The notes: generated from the sequence alone by a model not told the origin. 64,000 bases of DNA from Neomelitea salexigens DSM 19753 (GCF_000422345.1 NZ_AULP01000001.1:558001-622000), one strand, 5' to 3'; counted from the first letter of the stretch, positions 50,652-59,856 are shown. Made by a program: numbers and translations.

Positions 50652-51440
50652 TTAGGCCCGTTGCGAAGAGCAGCTGATGATTTCTCCGGTCAGGTAGCTG
50701 GAATAATCCGACGCCAGGAACATCATGACGTTAGCCACTTCCCACACCTCGGCGCCGCGCCCGAAGGCTTCGCGACCTTCCAGTTCGGCCAGCAATTCTT
50801 CTGGCGCTGATTTCTTCAGCATCGGGTGAACCGCCAGCGACGGCGACACGGCGTTAATGCGCACGCCAAAATCGGCTGCTTCCAGCGCCGCGCAGCGCGT
50901 CAGTGCCATCACACCCGCCTTGGCAGCGGCATAGTGAGACTGCTCTTTTTGCGCGCGCCAGCCCAGTACCGAGGCATTGTTAACGATCACGCCAGCCCCG
51001 CGAGCCTTCATGGTGCGCATCATCTGGCGAGTCATACGCATGGTGCCATTTAGGGTAACGTCGATGACCTTATCCCACTCGGCGTCTTCCATGTCGATCA
51101 ATGACTTGGTGGTGCCAAGACCCGCGTTGTTAATCAGCACATCCACACCACCGCAGAAGTCTTCAGCAAAGGCAATCAGCGCCTGTACGTCGTCTTCGAC
51201 GGCAACATTGCAGACTTTACCAGCGACTTGCTCCAAGCCCGTTTCGCTTTTTAAACGCTCCACGGCGTCGTTCAAACGACCTTCGTGGATGTCGCTGATC
51301 ACGATGCTGCGACAGCCCTCTTCCACGGCGCGCTTAGCCGCCGCAAAGCCAATGCCGGCACCCGCCGCCGCGGTAATCAATACCGACTTGCCCTTGAGCA
51401 GGCCGTGGCCTGCCACGTATTCTGGAATCTTCACACTCAT
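50652..51440 (-). CDS. ipdF: IpdF-like hydroxy-HIP-CoA dehydrogenase (SDR)
   Basis: 262 residues, SDR that oxidises/reduces the 5-hydroxyl of the hydrindane-dione (HIP) CoA intermediate in steroid ring C/D breakdown. Near-identical landmarks to M. tuberculosis Rv3559c: GHGLLKGKSVLITAAAGAGIG, NNAGLGTTKSLIDM, VNNASVLGWRAQKEQSHYAAAK, then RINAVSPS, and the end SSYLTGEIISCSSQRA. The nucleotide loop is the unusual AAAGAGIG. Located between fadE30-like and thiolase genes as in the actinobacterial order fadE30-ipdF. Confidence 0.9.
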   Translation of the reverse strand: MSVKIPEYVAGHGLLKGKSVLITAAAGAGIGFAAAKRAVEEGCRSIVISDIHEGRLNDAVERLKSETGLEQVAGKVCNVAVEDDVQALIAFAEDFCGGVDVLINNAGLGTTKSLIDMEDAEWDKVIDVTLNGTMRMTRQMMRTMKARGAGVIVNNASVLGWRAQKEQSHYAAAKAGVMALTRCAALEAADFGVRINAVSPSLAVHPMLKKSAPEELLAELEGREAFGRGAEVWEVANVMMFLASDYSSYLTGEIISCSSQRA

Positions 51441-51510
51441 TCTATCGCTCCATTGCGCGCCGATCAGCGCAGCGCGTTTTTAACTGTCATTGTGGTTGTT
51501 TGTTACGGCT

Positions 51511-52701
51511 TTACCACTTGGGTTCTTTGGGCATTCCCAAGCCGCGCTCGGCAATAATATTGCGCTGAATCTGGTTGGTGCCGCCGTAAATCGTATCTGA
51601 GCGGGTAAACAGGAATAGCGATTGCAGGCGGTTTAGCTCGTAGGGCGCCTCCGGCAAAATCGTCGCCTCCGGCCCCATAATATCCACCGCCAGCTCACCG
51701 AGGTCGCGGTGCCAGCTCGCCCAGTACAGTTTGTAGATCAGCGCCTCTTTTTGCAGGCTGCCGTCACCCTTGTCGCCAGACAGCATACGCATGCTGTTGT
51801 AGCGCATAATTTTCAAGCCAATGTGAGCCTGGGCAATTCGCTGACGGATCTGAGGGTCGTTAGCCGCGCCGTTTTCACGGGCCAGTTTTACCACCTCGTT
51901 GAGCTCATTTTGGAAGGCCATTTGCTGACCGAGCGTGGATACGCCGCGCTCAAAACCGAGCAAGCCCATCGCCACTTTCCAGCCGTCGCCGGGTTCGCCA
52001 ACAATGTCGTCGGCATCGCACTCGGCGTCGTCAAAAAACACTTCGTTAAACTCTGACGTGCCGGTAATTTGCTCGATGGGGCGCACGGTCACGCCGGGCT
52101 GATCCATTTTTACCAAGAAGAAACCCAGTCCTTTATGCGCCTTTGAGTCAGGGTCGGTGCGGGCGATAACAAAGCAGTATTCCGACTCGTGGGCCAGTGA
52201 GGTCCAGACCTTCTGACCAGTGATTACCCACTTACCTTTTGCCTCGTCAAAGCGCGCCTTGGTTTTTACATTGGCAAGGTCTGAGCCAGCTCCCGGCTCG
52301 GAATAGCCCTGACACCAGAACTCGGTGCCCGCCAGAATACCCGGCAGATACTTGGCTTTTTGTGCCTCGCTACCAAAGGCAATTAGTGTTGGCCCGGTAA
52401 GGCCGTCGCCGATATGACCCATACGACCGGGCGCACCGGCGCGGGCGTATTCTTCATAAAAAATCACTTGCTGCTCGATCGACAAACCACGGCCGCCGTA
52501 TTCCGTTGGCCAACCCACACAGGTCCAACCGCCTTCGGCCAGTTTTTGCTCCCAGCGTTTGCGCTCTTCAGGGAACATATGTTCGTCGCCGGGGCCGCCG
52601 CGAAATTTTAGCTGGGCAAACTCACCGGTAAGATTGTCGGCCAACCAGCCCGCAATCTCTTTGCGGAAGGCTTCGTCTTTTTCGCTGAATTGTAATTTCA
52701 T
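51511..52701 (-). CDS. fadE30: FadE30-like acyl-CoA dehydrogenase
   Basis: 396 residues, acts on the propionyl side chain of HIP-CoA in steroid catabolism. Strong similarity to Rv3560c: WLADNLTGEFAQLKFRGGPGDEH, PTEYGGRGLSIEQQVIFYEEYARAGAP, WCQGYSEPGAGSDLANVKTKA, QITGTSEFNEVFFDDAECDADDIVG, GFERGVSTLGQQ, DTIYGGTNQIQRNIIAERGLG. The MCAD base position is Gly. The next gene upstream encodes a shorter ACAD lacking the C-terminal NIIAER motif, which could be its partner subunit. Flavin-binding motifs are intact. Confidence 0.9.
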   Translation of the reverse strand: MKLQFSEKDEAFRKEIAGWLADNLTGEFAQLKFRGGPGDEHMFPEERKRWEQKLAEGGWTCVGWPTEYGGRGLSIEQQVIFYEEYARAGAPGRMGHIGDGLTGPTLIAFGSEAQKAKYLPGILAGTEFWCQGYSEPGAGSDLANVKTKARFDEAKGKWVITGQKVWTSLAHESEYCFVIARTDPDSKAHKGLGFFLVKMDQPGVTVRPIEQITGTSEFNEVFFDDAECDADDIVGEPGDGWKVAMGLLGFERGVSTLGQQMAFQNELNEVVKLARENGAANDPQIRQRIAQAHIGLKIMRYNSMRMLSGDKGDGSLQKEALIYKLYWASWHRDLGELAVDIMGPEATILPEAPYELNRLQSLFLFTRSDTIYGGTNQIQRNIIAERGLGMPKEPKW

Positions 52702-52786
52702 ACTTGCTCTCGCTTAGCGTATTCGTTGCACACGCAGATCGTCGCGCGATCTATTTGCCTGCCAATGGCTGCTTATTACTTTGGGG

Positions 52787-53938
52787 CTATTCGCCGTCGA
52801 GCAGCAGGGCGGCAATGTTTTCGCGGTGTTGATCGCTGTTACCCAGCAGGTGTTCGCTGGCTTTGGCGCGTTTGAAATACAGGTGAACGTCGTATTCCCA
52901 GGTGAAGCCCACACCGCCGTGCATCTGCATGGCTTCACCAGCATTTTTGAAATACGCCTCGGAGCACCAGGCCTTTGCGATACTGGCAGCTTCGGGAAGT
53001 TCAGCGCTAAGCTCGCCACCGTTGAGGGCTTCGTCGGCAACACAGGCCGCGTAGTAAATGGATGAGCGCGCTACTTCGTTGCGCATCATCATGTCGGCCG
53101 CTTTGTGCTTAATCGACTGGAAGCTAGCAATCGGGCGATTAAACTGCTTGCGCTCTTGGGTGTACTCCACCGCTGAAGACAGCAGTTGCTGCATGCCGCC
53201 CGCTTGCTCTGCTGCCAGCGCAACAGTGGCCAGTTGCAGGGTTTTATTCAGTGCATCGGCAGCATCGCCTGACTCACACGCCAGCTTGGCACCGGCAGGC
53301 ACGCGCAGGTCTTTGAGCTGAATGGCTGCTTGGCGACGAGTCTGGTCCATGGTCGGTAGTGCTTGGCGTTCAATGCCGGCCGCTGCGGCATCCACAGCGA
53401 ATAACTGCACCGCATCGCTACCCGCTTCTTTAGCTGCAAGAATCAGCAATTCGGCACTGGCGCCGTCGATAACATAGCGATAGTCACCGCTTAACAGGTA
53501 ATCGTCGCCGTCCTTGCGCGCGCTGGCGCTTACAGAGGCGGCCGTCCAGCCGCCAGTGTTGCTCCACGCCAGCGTGGCGGTTTTGCCTTCGCAAATCGCG
53601 CCCAGGTACTCGGCTTTTTGCTCTTCGGAACCCGCGCAAAGCAGCGCATTGGTGGCCAGGCACACGGTTGAAAAATACGGCGCACACAGCAGGTAGCGCC
53701 CCATTTGTTCAACAATGGCGATCAGCTCGATATAGGAAAGCCCGAGACCACCGTAGGCCTCGGGAATATGAATGGCTTGCCAGTACATCTCACCACACAG
53801 GCGCTGCCATAACTCGGCATCGTAACCCAGCTCGGACACCATTGCGGTGCGCACCGCTTCGCTGGTGGATGTATCTTTAAGAAAGGCCTCCGCCGTATCG
53901 CGGATCATTTGCTGTTCGTCAGTAAACGCAAAATCCAT
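52787..53938 (-). CDS. Acyl-CoA dehydrogenase, partner-type subunit
   Basis: 383 residues. N-terminal MDFAFTDEQQMIRDTAEAFL and PEAYGGLGLSYIELIAIVEQMG, the central EYTQERKQFNRPIASFQSIKHKAADM and MQMHGGVGFTWEYDVHLYFKRAK are normal ACAD, but the C-terminal YGGTNEIQRNIIAER element is absent. This is the pattern of the non-canonical subunit in heteromeric alpha2beta2 steroid ACADs (as in ChsE/FadE pairs). It lies 85 bases upstream of the FadE30-like gene. Closest to FadE33/FadE32-like proteins by appearance; exact assignment open. Confidence 0.8.
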   Translation of the reverse strand: MDFAFTDEQQMIRDTAEAFLKDTSTSEAVRTAMVSELGYDAELWQRLCGEMYWQAIHIPEAYGGLGLSYIELIAIVEQMGRYLLCAPYFSTVCLATNALLCAGSEEQKAEYLGAICEGKTATLAWSNTGGWTAASVSASARKDGDDYLLSGDYRYVIDGASAELLILAAKEAGSDAVQLFAVDAAAAGIERQALPTMDQTRRQAAIQLKDLRVPAGAKLACESGDAADALNKTLQLATVALAAEQAGGMQQLLSSAVEYTQERKQFNRPIASFQSIKHKAADMMMRNEVARSSIYYAACVADEALNGGELSAELPEAASIAKAWCSEAYFKNAGEAMQMHGGVGFTWEYDVHLYFKRAKASEHLLGNSDQHRENIAALLLDGE

Positions 53939-53972
53939 ACAGACTCCAGTTCACGACGGAGACCCCGTGACC

Positions 53973-54512
53973 TTACAGCCGCAGCTGCAAGCGCACAAAG
54001 GGACCGTCTTCAAAGTCGAATTCACCGCCCTTCTCGGCGTCGAATTCGATGTCACCAAAACCCACTTGAATAGCGGAGTTTTGAAAGATTGATATTTCAG
54101 CGCTAAGCGACCATTCGCTGTAGCCGTCCACGTCGCTAAAGCCAGTGGCTTCAGGGCCGTAGTAAATACCACCGCGCAAACGTAGTACGTCGTTCAGTGG
54201 CAGGCTCAGATCACCGCCAAAGGCCATAACGCCGCCATCGAAACCGCTGTCGTCAGCCGTTAGCGTCACGGCTTTGGCACCCACGCGACCCGTTAAGGCG
54301 CCGCGACGGCCGTTGGCATACAAACCGGCAGACAGCAGGTCTGCGTCGTCTTCATGGTGCAGCCAGTCGAATTGCGCACTGGTTTCCGGGCCGATGTCGC
54401 CGGCGATCGACGCCCCAAAGCTTTCGTCGCCAAAGCGGAAGGCAACGCCTCCCGCCATAGCGCTATGCGCAGTGGTGGCAAGCAGTACGGCAGCGAGTAG
54501 CGGTGATTTCAT
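53973..54512 (-). CDS. YfaZ-family outer-membrane protein
   Basis: 179 residues. Signal peptide KSPLLAAVLLATTAHSAMA, then GGVAFRFGDESFGASIAGDIGPETSAQFDWLHHEDDADLLSAGLYANGRRGALTGRVGAKAV, glycine-rich beta strands and a terminal RLQLRL. This fits the YfaZ-like small porin family. It is placed in the same direction inside the HIP cluster, 34 bases before the next ACAD gene and about 35 bases after the SDR, so it is likely co-transcribed. A role in passage of a steroid-derived acid is possible but only by context. Confidence 0.8.
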   Translation of the reverse strand: MKSPLLAAVLLATTAHSAMAGGVAFRFGDESFGASIAGDIGPETSAQFDWLHHEDDADLLSAGLYANGRRGALTGRVGAKAVTLTADDSGFDGGVMAFGGDLSLPLNDVLRLRGGIYYGPEATGFSDVDGYSEWSLSAEISIFQNSAIQVGFGDIEFDAEKGGEFDFEDGPFVRLQLRL

Positions 54513-54547
54513 GGTGTTGATTCTCCGTGGATTGGTGTCCTAGAAAA

Positions 54548-55432
54548 TCAGCTACCATACACTTTCTGCGCGGGAACTGCCTCTGCCAATAGCTTCTCGA
54601 CAGCTTGACCAACTTCCGCTGGTGCCCAGCGATCGCCTTTATCGACCTCGGGGCCTTTGCGCCAGCCATCGGCAATGGAAATTTTGCCGCCCTCGGCTTC
54701 AAATACTTTGCCACTCACTGAGGCTGCTTCCGCGCTCGCCAACCACACCAACAATGACGACACGTTTTCCGGTGCCCAATAGTCAAAGCTGCCATCTTCC
54801 GGCTTGGCCATACGCTGCGCCATGGATTCGACAGCGGTTGTCATGCCCGTACGGGCCGCTGGTGCAATCGCATTGGCGGTAATGCCGTAGCGCGCCAGCT
54901 CGGCGGCCTGGTTAAGGGTAAGCGCCGCAATACCGGCTTTCGCCGCTGCGTAGTTCGACTGACCGACAGAGCCTTGCAGGCCAGCGCCGGAGGTCGTGTT
55001 GATAATGCGTGCGTCCACCGCCTTGCCCTCTTTGGACTGACCGCGCCAGTAGTGAACCGCATGGGAGGTGATGCAGAAATGTCCTTTCAGGTGAACCGCC
55101 ATAATGGCGTCCCAATCGGCTTCGGTCATTGAGGCGAACATGCGGTCGCGGTTAATACCCGCGTTGTTCAGCACCACATGCAGGTCGCCAAAGGTATCAA
55201 TGGCCTGTTTCACCGCATTAAGGCTATCGTCGTAGTTAGTGATGTCCGAGGTGTTAACAATCGCGGTGCCGCCAGCGGCCTTGATCTCATCAACCACTTT
55301 TTGCGCAGCGTCTTGATTAATATCGTTAACGATTACCTTGGCGCCTTCACTGGCAAATACCTTGGCGTGTGCCGCGCCCAAACCACCACCGGCACCGGTG
55401 ATAATCACTACACGATCCTGACAAATACCCAT
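54548..55432 (-). CDS. SDR of the Rv3548c type (steroid ring C/D cluster)
   Basis: 294 residues. MGICQDRVVIITGAGGGLGAAHAKVFASEGAKVIVND, RDRMFASMTEADWDAIMAVHLKGHF, HYWRGQSKEGKAVDARIINTTSGAGLQGSVGQSNYAAAK and NAIAPAARTGMT, then a C-terminal extension FEAEGGKISIADGW..GPEVDKGDRW, all as in M. tuberculosis Rv3548c and resembling the dehydrogenase part of peroxisomal MFE-2. Probably the 3-hydroxyacyl-CoA dehydrogenase of the HIP side chain or ring product. A GCGCCG/CGGCGC hairpin lies in its leader. Confidence 0.85.
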   Translation of the reverse strand: MGICQDRVVIITGAGGGLGAAHAKVFASEGAKVIVNDINQDAAQKVVDEIKAAGGTAIVNTSDITNYDDSLNAVKQAIDTFGDLHVVLNNAGINRDRMFASMTEADWDAIMAVHLKGHFCITSHAVHYWRGQSKEGKAVDARIINTTSGAGLQGSVGQSNYAAAKAGIAALTLNQAAELARYGITANAIAPAARTGMTTAVESMAQRMAKPEDGSFDYWAPENVSSLLVWLASAEAASVSGKVFEAEGGKISIADGWRKGPEVDKGDRWAPAEVGQAVEKLLAEAVPAQKVYGS

Positions 55433-55458
55433 TGCAGATCCTCTCTTGTTTCTTCTCT

Positions 55459-55476
55459 GCGCCGATCACACGGCGC
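55459..55476. promoter_or_regulatory. GC-rich inverted repeat in leader of SDR gene
   Basis: GCGCCG (55459-55464), ATCACA, CGGCGC (55471-55476), about 27 bases upstream of the SDR start within the 196-base gap after fadA6. No T-run on the minus strand; possible leader hairpin or protein site. Nothing else is recognised in the gap. Confidence 0.3.
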
Positions 55477-55628
55477 GATTAAATTTGAATATCCACCGCT
55501 ACTGAGAGCGTCAGCTGCGTGTGGCTGGCAAGGCGCCGAGACGTTTTAAGTCGGGAGTTTACAAAGCCGTAAATGACCCTCTTAAAAAGGCTTGGCAACG
55601 CCGCCAGCCGCTTGCAGATGGCGTTCCG

Positions 55629-56777
55629 CTATAGACGCTCGATGATGGTGACATTCGCCTGGCCACCACCCTCACACATAGTCTGCAAACCATAGCGACC
55701 GCCACTGCGCTCCAGCTCATGCAACAGCGTTGTCATCAATTTGGTGCCAGTTGCCCCCAGAGGATGACCCAGTGCAATCGCGCCACCGCTGACATTGGTT
55801 TTCGCGTGGTCGTAGCCGGTTTCCTTAAGCCACGCCATTGCCACCGAGGCAAAGGCCTCGTTTATTTCCACACGGTCGATATCCGCCATCGTCATACCGG
55901 CTTTTTTCAAGGCGTATTCAGTGGCAGGAATCGGCGCGGTAAGCATCCAGATAGGGTCGGCCGCACGGACACTCATGTGATGAATACGGGCGCGCGGCGT
56001 GAGGTTGTAACGCTTAAGCGCATCTTCACTCACGATCAACATCGCGCTTGAGGCATCACAGGTTTGGCTGGAGACCGCAGCGGTCACTTTGTCGCAGCCA
56101 AACAGGTAATCGAGCTCGGCCATTTTTTCCAGGGTCGACTGACGCGGGGTTTCGTCGGTGGTGACGCCAGCCAAAGGAACAATCTCGCGATCGAAACGCC
56201 CCTCTTCAATGGCCTGCAATGCACGGCGGTGAGACTCAAGTGCAAATTCCTCTAGATCGCGGCGCGACAGTTCCCATTTGTCGGCAATCATTTGCGCCGA
56301 CTTAAACTGTGTAGGCGGCTCTGCACCGTAGCGCTCAACCCAGCCTTCTGAACCAGAGAACGGGTCTTTAAAACCCATTGGCTCTGCAGCAATCATTGCC
56401 GACGAAATGGGGATCTGGGTCATGGTTTGCACGCCGCCAGCAATCACCACATCTTGCGTGCCAGACATTACCGCCTGCGCGGCGAAGTGCACCGCCTGCT
56501 GTGAGGAGCCACATTGGCGGTCGATAGTCGTACCCGGCACCTCTTGCGACAGACCCGCTGCCAGCCAAGCCGTGCGCGCGATGTCACCAGCCAAGGGACC
56601 AATCGTATCGACGCAACCGAAGATCACATCGTCGTATTCGTTATCGGGAATGCCGTTGCGCTCAACAATGGCTTTGAGCACGTGAGCGCCGAGGTCGGCG
56701 CCGTGAACGTGAGCCAAGCCACCCTTGCGACGCCCGGTGGGGCTTCTCACTGCATCGACAATATAGGCTTCTGCCAT
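55629..56777 (-). CDS. fadA6: FadA6-like thiolase
   Basis: 382 residues. Thiolase for the open-chain CoA ester formed after C-ring hydrolysis in steroid catabolism. Very like Rv3556c: DDVIFGCVDTIGPLAGDIARTAWLAAG, TTIDRQCGSSQQAVHFAAQAVMSGTQDVVIAGGVQ (Cys89), QIPISSAMI, SLEKMAELDYL, ARIHHMSVRAADPIWMLTAPIPATEYALKKAG, GGAIALGHPLGATG (His) and LQTMCEGGGQANVTIIERL (Cys368). Length and motifs are complete. The neighbouring fadE and SDR genes match the same pathway. Confidence 0.92.
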   Translation of the reverse strand: MAEAYIVDAVRSPTGRRKGGLAHVHGADLGAHVLKAIVERNGIPDNEYDDVIFGCVDTIGPLAGDIARTAWLAAGLSQEVPGTTIDRQCGSSQQAVHFAAQAVMSGTQDVVIAGGVQTMTQIPISSAMIAAEPMGFKDPFSGSEGWVERYGAEPPTQFKSAQMIADKWELSRRDLEEFALESHRRALQAIEEGRFDREIVPLAGVTTDETPRQSTLEKMAELDYLFGCDKVTAAVSSQTCDASSAMLIVSEDALKRYNLTPRARIHHMSVRAADPIWMLTAPIPATEYALKKAGMTMADIDRVEINEAFASVAMAWLKETGYDHAKTNVSGGAIALGHPLGATGTKLMTTLLHELERSGGRYGLQTMCEGGGQANVTIIERL

Positions 56778-56821
56778 GATAGTTTCCTCTTATTGCCCGC
56801 TCGGCAGGCGATACCCGTCAA

Positions 56822-57871
56822 TTAAAAAGTTGCGCCAGCACCAAGTGCGGCGTTATCGGCCAGTAATACGGCGGCCACGCGATTTTTGTGGAAGCCCGCC
56901 GTGCCATAACTACTGTTTAACGCCCAGGCGCGCTTCATAAAGATGTGCAGGTCCACTTCCCAGGTGTAACCCATCGCACCGTGAACCTGGATGCTGTTTT
57001 TCGCCGCCAGGTCGGCCACTTCACAGGCGGCCAGTTTGGCGTGGCTCACCGACAAGTCTGCGCGCGGCGTGTCGTTGGCAATGTCATAGGCGGCGCGATA
57101 AACCGGCGTTTTGGCGTATTCCAGTTTGTAGGCGATATTCGCCATGTGGTGCTTAACGGCCTGAAAGCTGCCAATGGCCACACCGAACTGCTTGCGCTCG
57201 CTGGTGTATCGCACCGACAGATCAATCATTCGTTGAGCCAGACCCAGCGACTGCGCTGCCACGCCCAGTGCGCCACGATTCAGCGCTTTGTTGATCAACG
57301 CCTGGGCGGCACCGCCTTCGGCCAGACAAACCGCCGCCGCGGGGTCGAAGTCCACAGCAAACAATTTGCGACCGGGGTCGACAGATTCATTGGCGCGCAG
57401 GCTGGCATTGGCGGCCTCTACCGCATAGATCGCGCCGCCTTTTTCGAGCAACAGCAAATCCGCGCAGTGAGCGTCTTCCACCAACTTGTTTACCGCCAGA
57501 CCCACCACGGCACGCGCCTCACCCGAGGCAATTTTTGGCAACCACTGCTCTGCAATCGCGCTATTACCACATTCACTCAACAGCGGCGTTGCCACTAGCA
57601 CGCTATTCACCAACGGCTCAGACAGGGCGACGTAACCGGCTTCCTGAGCCAGCAGGACGAAGTCCAGTTCGTTCATGCCCAGTCCGCCGAAGTCTTCGGG
57701 AACAGTCAGTCCGGTCAGGCCCATTTCGGCCAGTTGCTGCCATAACTCATCGCTGCGACCGCTGTCGGTTTCCCACAGCTGACGGATTTTGTCAGGGGTA
57801 ATTTCATTCACCAGAAAGTCGCGCACTGATTCCTGAAACAAGAGCTGATCTTCGCTAAAGGTAAAGTCCAT
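56822..57871 (-). CDS. FadE32-like acyl-CoA dehydrogenase subunit
   Basis: 349 residues from the ATG at 57871, which has AAGGAGAC directly upstream; the frame continues to 57970 inside the preceding gene. Typical ACAD with MDFTFSEDQLLFQESVRDFL, PEDFGGLGMNELDFVLLAQEAG, RYTSERKQFGVAIGSFQAVKHHMANI, VHGAMGYTWEVDLHIFMKRAW, but without the C-terminal NIIAER motif and with a shortened middle domain. It follows the FadE31-like gene by 10 bases, so the two likely form one heteromeric enzyme. Assignment to FadE32 rests on context and appearance. Confidence 0.78.
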   Translation of the reverse strand: MDFTFSEDQLLFQESVRDFLVNEITPDKIRQLWETDSGRSDELWQQLAEMGLTGLTVPEDFGGLGMNELDFVLLAQEAGYVALSEPLVNSVLVATPLLSECGNSAIAEQWLPKIASGEARAVVGLAVNKLVEDAHCADLLLLEKGGAIYAVEAANASLRANESVDPGRKLFAVDFDPAAAVCLAEGGAAQALINKALNRGALGVAAQSLGLAQRMIDLSVRYTSERKQFGVAIGSFQAVKHHMANIAYKLEYAKTPVYRAAYDIANDTPRADLSVSHAKLAACEVADLAAKNSIQVHGAMGYTWEVDLHIFMKRAWALNSSYGTAGFHKNRVAAVLLADNAALGAGATF

Positions 57872-57881
57872 GTCAGTCTCC

Positions 57882-59054
57882 TTATTTGCGCGGCATGCCG
57901 AGCATACGCTCTGCGATGATGTTGCGTTGAATCTCGTTGGTGCCGGCGTAAATCGGTCCGGACTGGGCAAACAGCCAACCGTCTAACCAGCGGCCAACGT
58001 CACCGGCATCGGGCGACTCGGGCAGCAGCTCGCCGCGTGTTTCAAGAATCTTCAGCGCGGTGGCGTGCATTTGCTGGTCGAGCTCAGACCAGAAAATTTT
58101 ATTGGTCGAGGCCTCGGCACCGATTTTTCCACCCTGCATTAGACGGCAGGCCGTTTGGTAGGTGGTCAGGCAGTAAGCCTCGGCATCCATATAAGCACGC
58201 AGTACCGCTTCGCGAATGCTGGGGTCTTCGTCGGCCGTTTCTTGGTTAGCTTTGTAGAGCTCCACCAAGCGTTTGGCCGTTTCCTGGAAACGCGCCGGTG
58301 AGCGCAGCATCAAACCGCGCTCAAAACCCGCGGTGGCCATCGCCACACTCCAGCCCTCACCTTCACCGCCAAGGCGGCAGTCGACAGGTACTTTGACATT
58401 GTCGAAGAAGATTTCAGCAAAGCCGGGCAAGCCATCCAACTGAGGAATAGGACGAACGGTAATGCCTTCGCTGTCTAACGGCACCAGAATAAAGGTCAGG
58501 CCGCGATGGCGCTCTGACTCGGGGTCGGTACGGAACATACCAAAACACCAATCGGCCCATACCGCGCGGGTCGACCAGGTCTTTTGACCGTTGATAATGT
58601 AGTGGCTACCGTCTTCGCTAAGGTCTGCTCGCGAGCGGATGGCGGCCATATCAGAACCGGCATTCGGCTCAGACCAACCCTGACACCAAATATCCTTGCC
58701 GGTGGCCATACCATTGAGGAAGCGCTTTTTCTGCTCTTCGGTGCCGTATTCCATCAAAGTGGGGCCAAGCAGGAAGATGCCGTTTTGGTTTACCCGCAGT
58801 GGTGCAGACGCCGCGTAGTACTCTTCTTCAAAGATCAACCACTGCAATAGGTCGGCGCCACGGCCACCCATTTCTTCCGGCCAGGTGATCATTCCCCAGC
58901 GGCCTTCGTACAATTTGGCCTCCCACTCGCGGTGCTGCTGGAAGCCTTCTTCGGTGTCGAAGGACTTCAAGGGCTCGGCGGGAACATTGGCCTTTAACCA
59001 GCTGCGAACTTCTTCGCGAAAGGCTTGGTGCTCTGCGGTGTATTCGAGTTTCAT
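57882..59054 (-). CDS. fadE31: FadE31-like acyl-CoA dehydrogenase
   Basis: 390 residues. Follows Rv3562 (FadE31) closely: EVRSWLKANVPAEPLKSFDTEEGFQQHREWEAKLY, ITWPEEMGGRGADLLQWLIFEEEYYAASAP, WCQGWSEPNAGSDMAAIRSRA, PQLDGLPGFAEIFFDNVKVP, GFERGLMLRSPARF, SGPIYAGTNEIQRNIIAERMLG. The MCAD base position is Ala (YAGT). FadE31-33 are required late in ring C/D breakdown; exact substrate not settled. Lies between echA20 (46 bases) and the FadE32-like gene. Confidence 0.88.
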   Translation of the reverse strand: MKLEYTAEHQAFREEVRSWLKANVPAEPLKSFDTEEGFQQHREWEAKLYEGRWGMITWPEEMGGRGADLLQWLIFEEEYYAASAPLRVNQNGIFLLGPTLMEYGTEEQKKRFLNGMATGKDIWCQGWSEPNAGSDMAAIRSRADLSEDGSHYIINGQKTWSTRAVWADWCFGMFRTDPESERHRGLTFILVPLDSEGITVRPIPQLDGLPGFAEIFFDNVKVPVDCRLGGEGEGWSVAMATAGFERGLMLRSPARFQETAKRLVELYKANQETADEDPSIREAVLRAYMDAEAYCLTTYQTACRLMQGGKIGAEASTNKIFWSELDQQMHATALKILETRGELLPESPDAGDVGRWLDGWLFAQSGPIYAGTNEIQRNIIAERMLGMPRK

Positions 59055-59100
59055 GGGTGATTCTCGTCTCGGTTCAGCAGCGGGCGTTGCCCGCCGTTAA

Positions 59101-59856
59101 TCAAAATTTGGCGTCGCGCTTTTCAACAAAGGCGTCTTTGGCTTCCTGCGAGTCTGGCTCTGCATAGGCCTCTTGCGTAAAGCCCTGCTCCCAGCGGTAT
59201 TTGTCTTCCAGGTTGCCGTCTTCCACACCGTTGAGCGCTTCCTTGGCCAGCTCGATCATACGCGGTGATTTTTCGGCAATTTTGTCGGCAATATCGCGGG
59301 CAGTTGCCATCAGTTGATCGCGGGGAACCACCTTTTCAATGGCGCCCAGACGATAGGCCTCTTGCGCATCGATGGCCTCGCCGGTGAAGTACATGTAGCG
59401 CACTTTCTGCACCGGGAACATGCGCTGCAAGTGAGCGCCGCCGCCCATTGCACCGCGGTCAACTTCGGGTACGGCAAAGGTCGCACACTCCGATGCCACA
59501 ATAATGTCGGCCGCACCACTGATGCCGATGCCACCACCGAGCACGAAGCCATGCAGCGCGACAATGACTGGCTTGCGGCAGCGGTGAATGGCTTTGAAGG
59601 TGTCGTAATTACCCTTGTTAACGCGGGTGATCATGGCGGGGTTTGCCGCCAATTCTTTGATATCAACACCGGCGCAAAAGCCGCGACCCTCGGCAGCGAT
59701 AATCACCACGCGCACCGCGTCGTTGTCGCTCAGGGCATTGATCTCGGCAGCGATGGCCAGCCAGCCGTCACTGTTAAAGGCGTTGACCGGTGGCTTGTTG
59801 AAAATTAGTTCAGCAACACCGCTGTCGCTGATGCTCAGGGTATATGGCTTACTCAT
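59101..59856 (-). CDS. echA20: EchA20-like ring D hydrolase (crotonase family)
   Basis: 251 residues. Crotonase-fold hydrolase; EchA20 opens ring D of the HIEC-CoA intermediate. Oxyanion motifs VIIAAEGRGFCAGVDIKELA near 51-70 and LHGFVLGGGIGISGAADIIVASECATF near 100-126, EVDRGAMGGGAHLQRM, and VVPRDQL are shared with Rv3550. Its start codon overlaps the stop of ipdC (TAATG), so the two are translationally coupled. A generic enoyl-CoA hydratase is the alternative, but the gene order argues for EchA20. Confidence 0.88.
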   Translation of the reverse strand: MSKPYTLSISDSGVAELIFNKPPVNAFNSDGWLAIAAEINALSDNDAVRVVIIAAEGRGFCAGVDIKELAANPAMITRVNKGNYDTFKAIHRCRKPVIVALHGFVLGGGIGISGAADIIVASECATFAVPEVDRGAMGGGAHLQRMFPVQKVRYMYFTGEAIDAQEAYRLGAIEKVVPRDQLMATARDIADKIAEKSPRMIELAKEALNGVEDGNLEDKYRWEQGFTQEAYAEPDSQEAKDAFVEKRDAKF

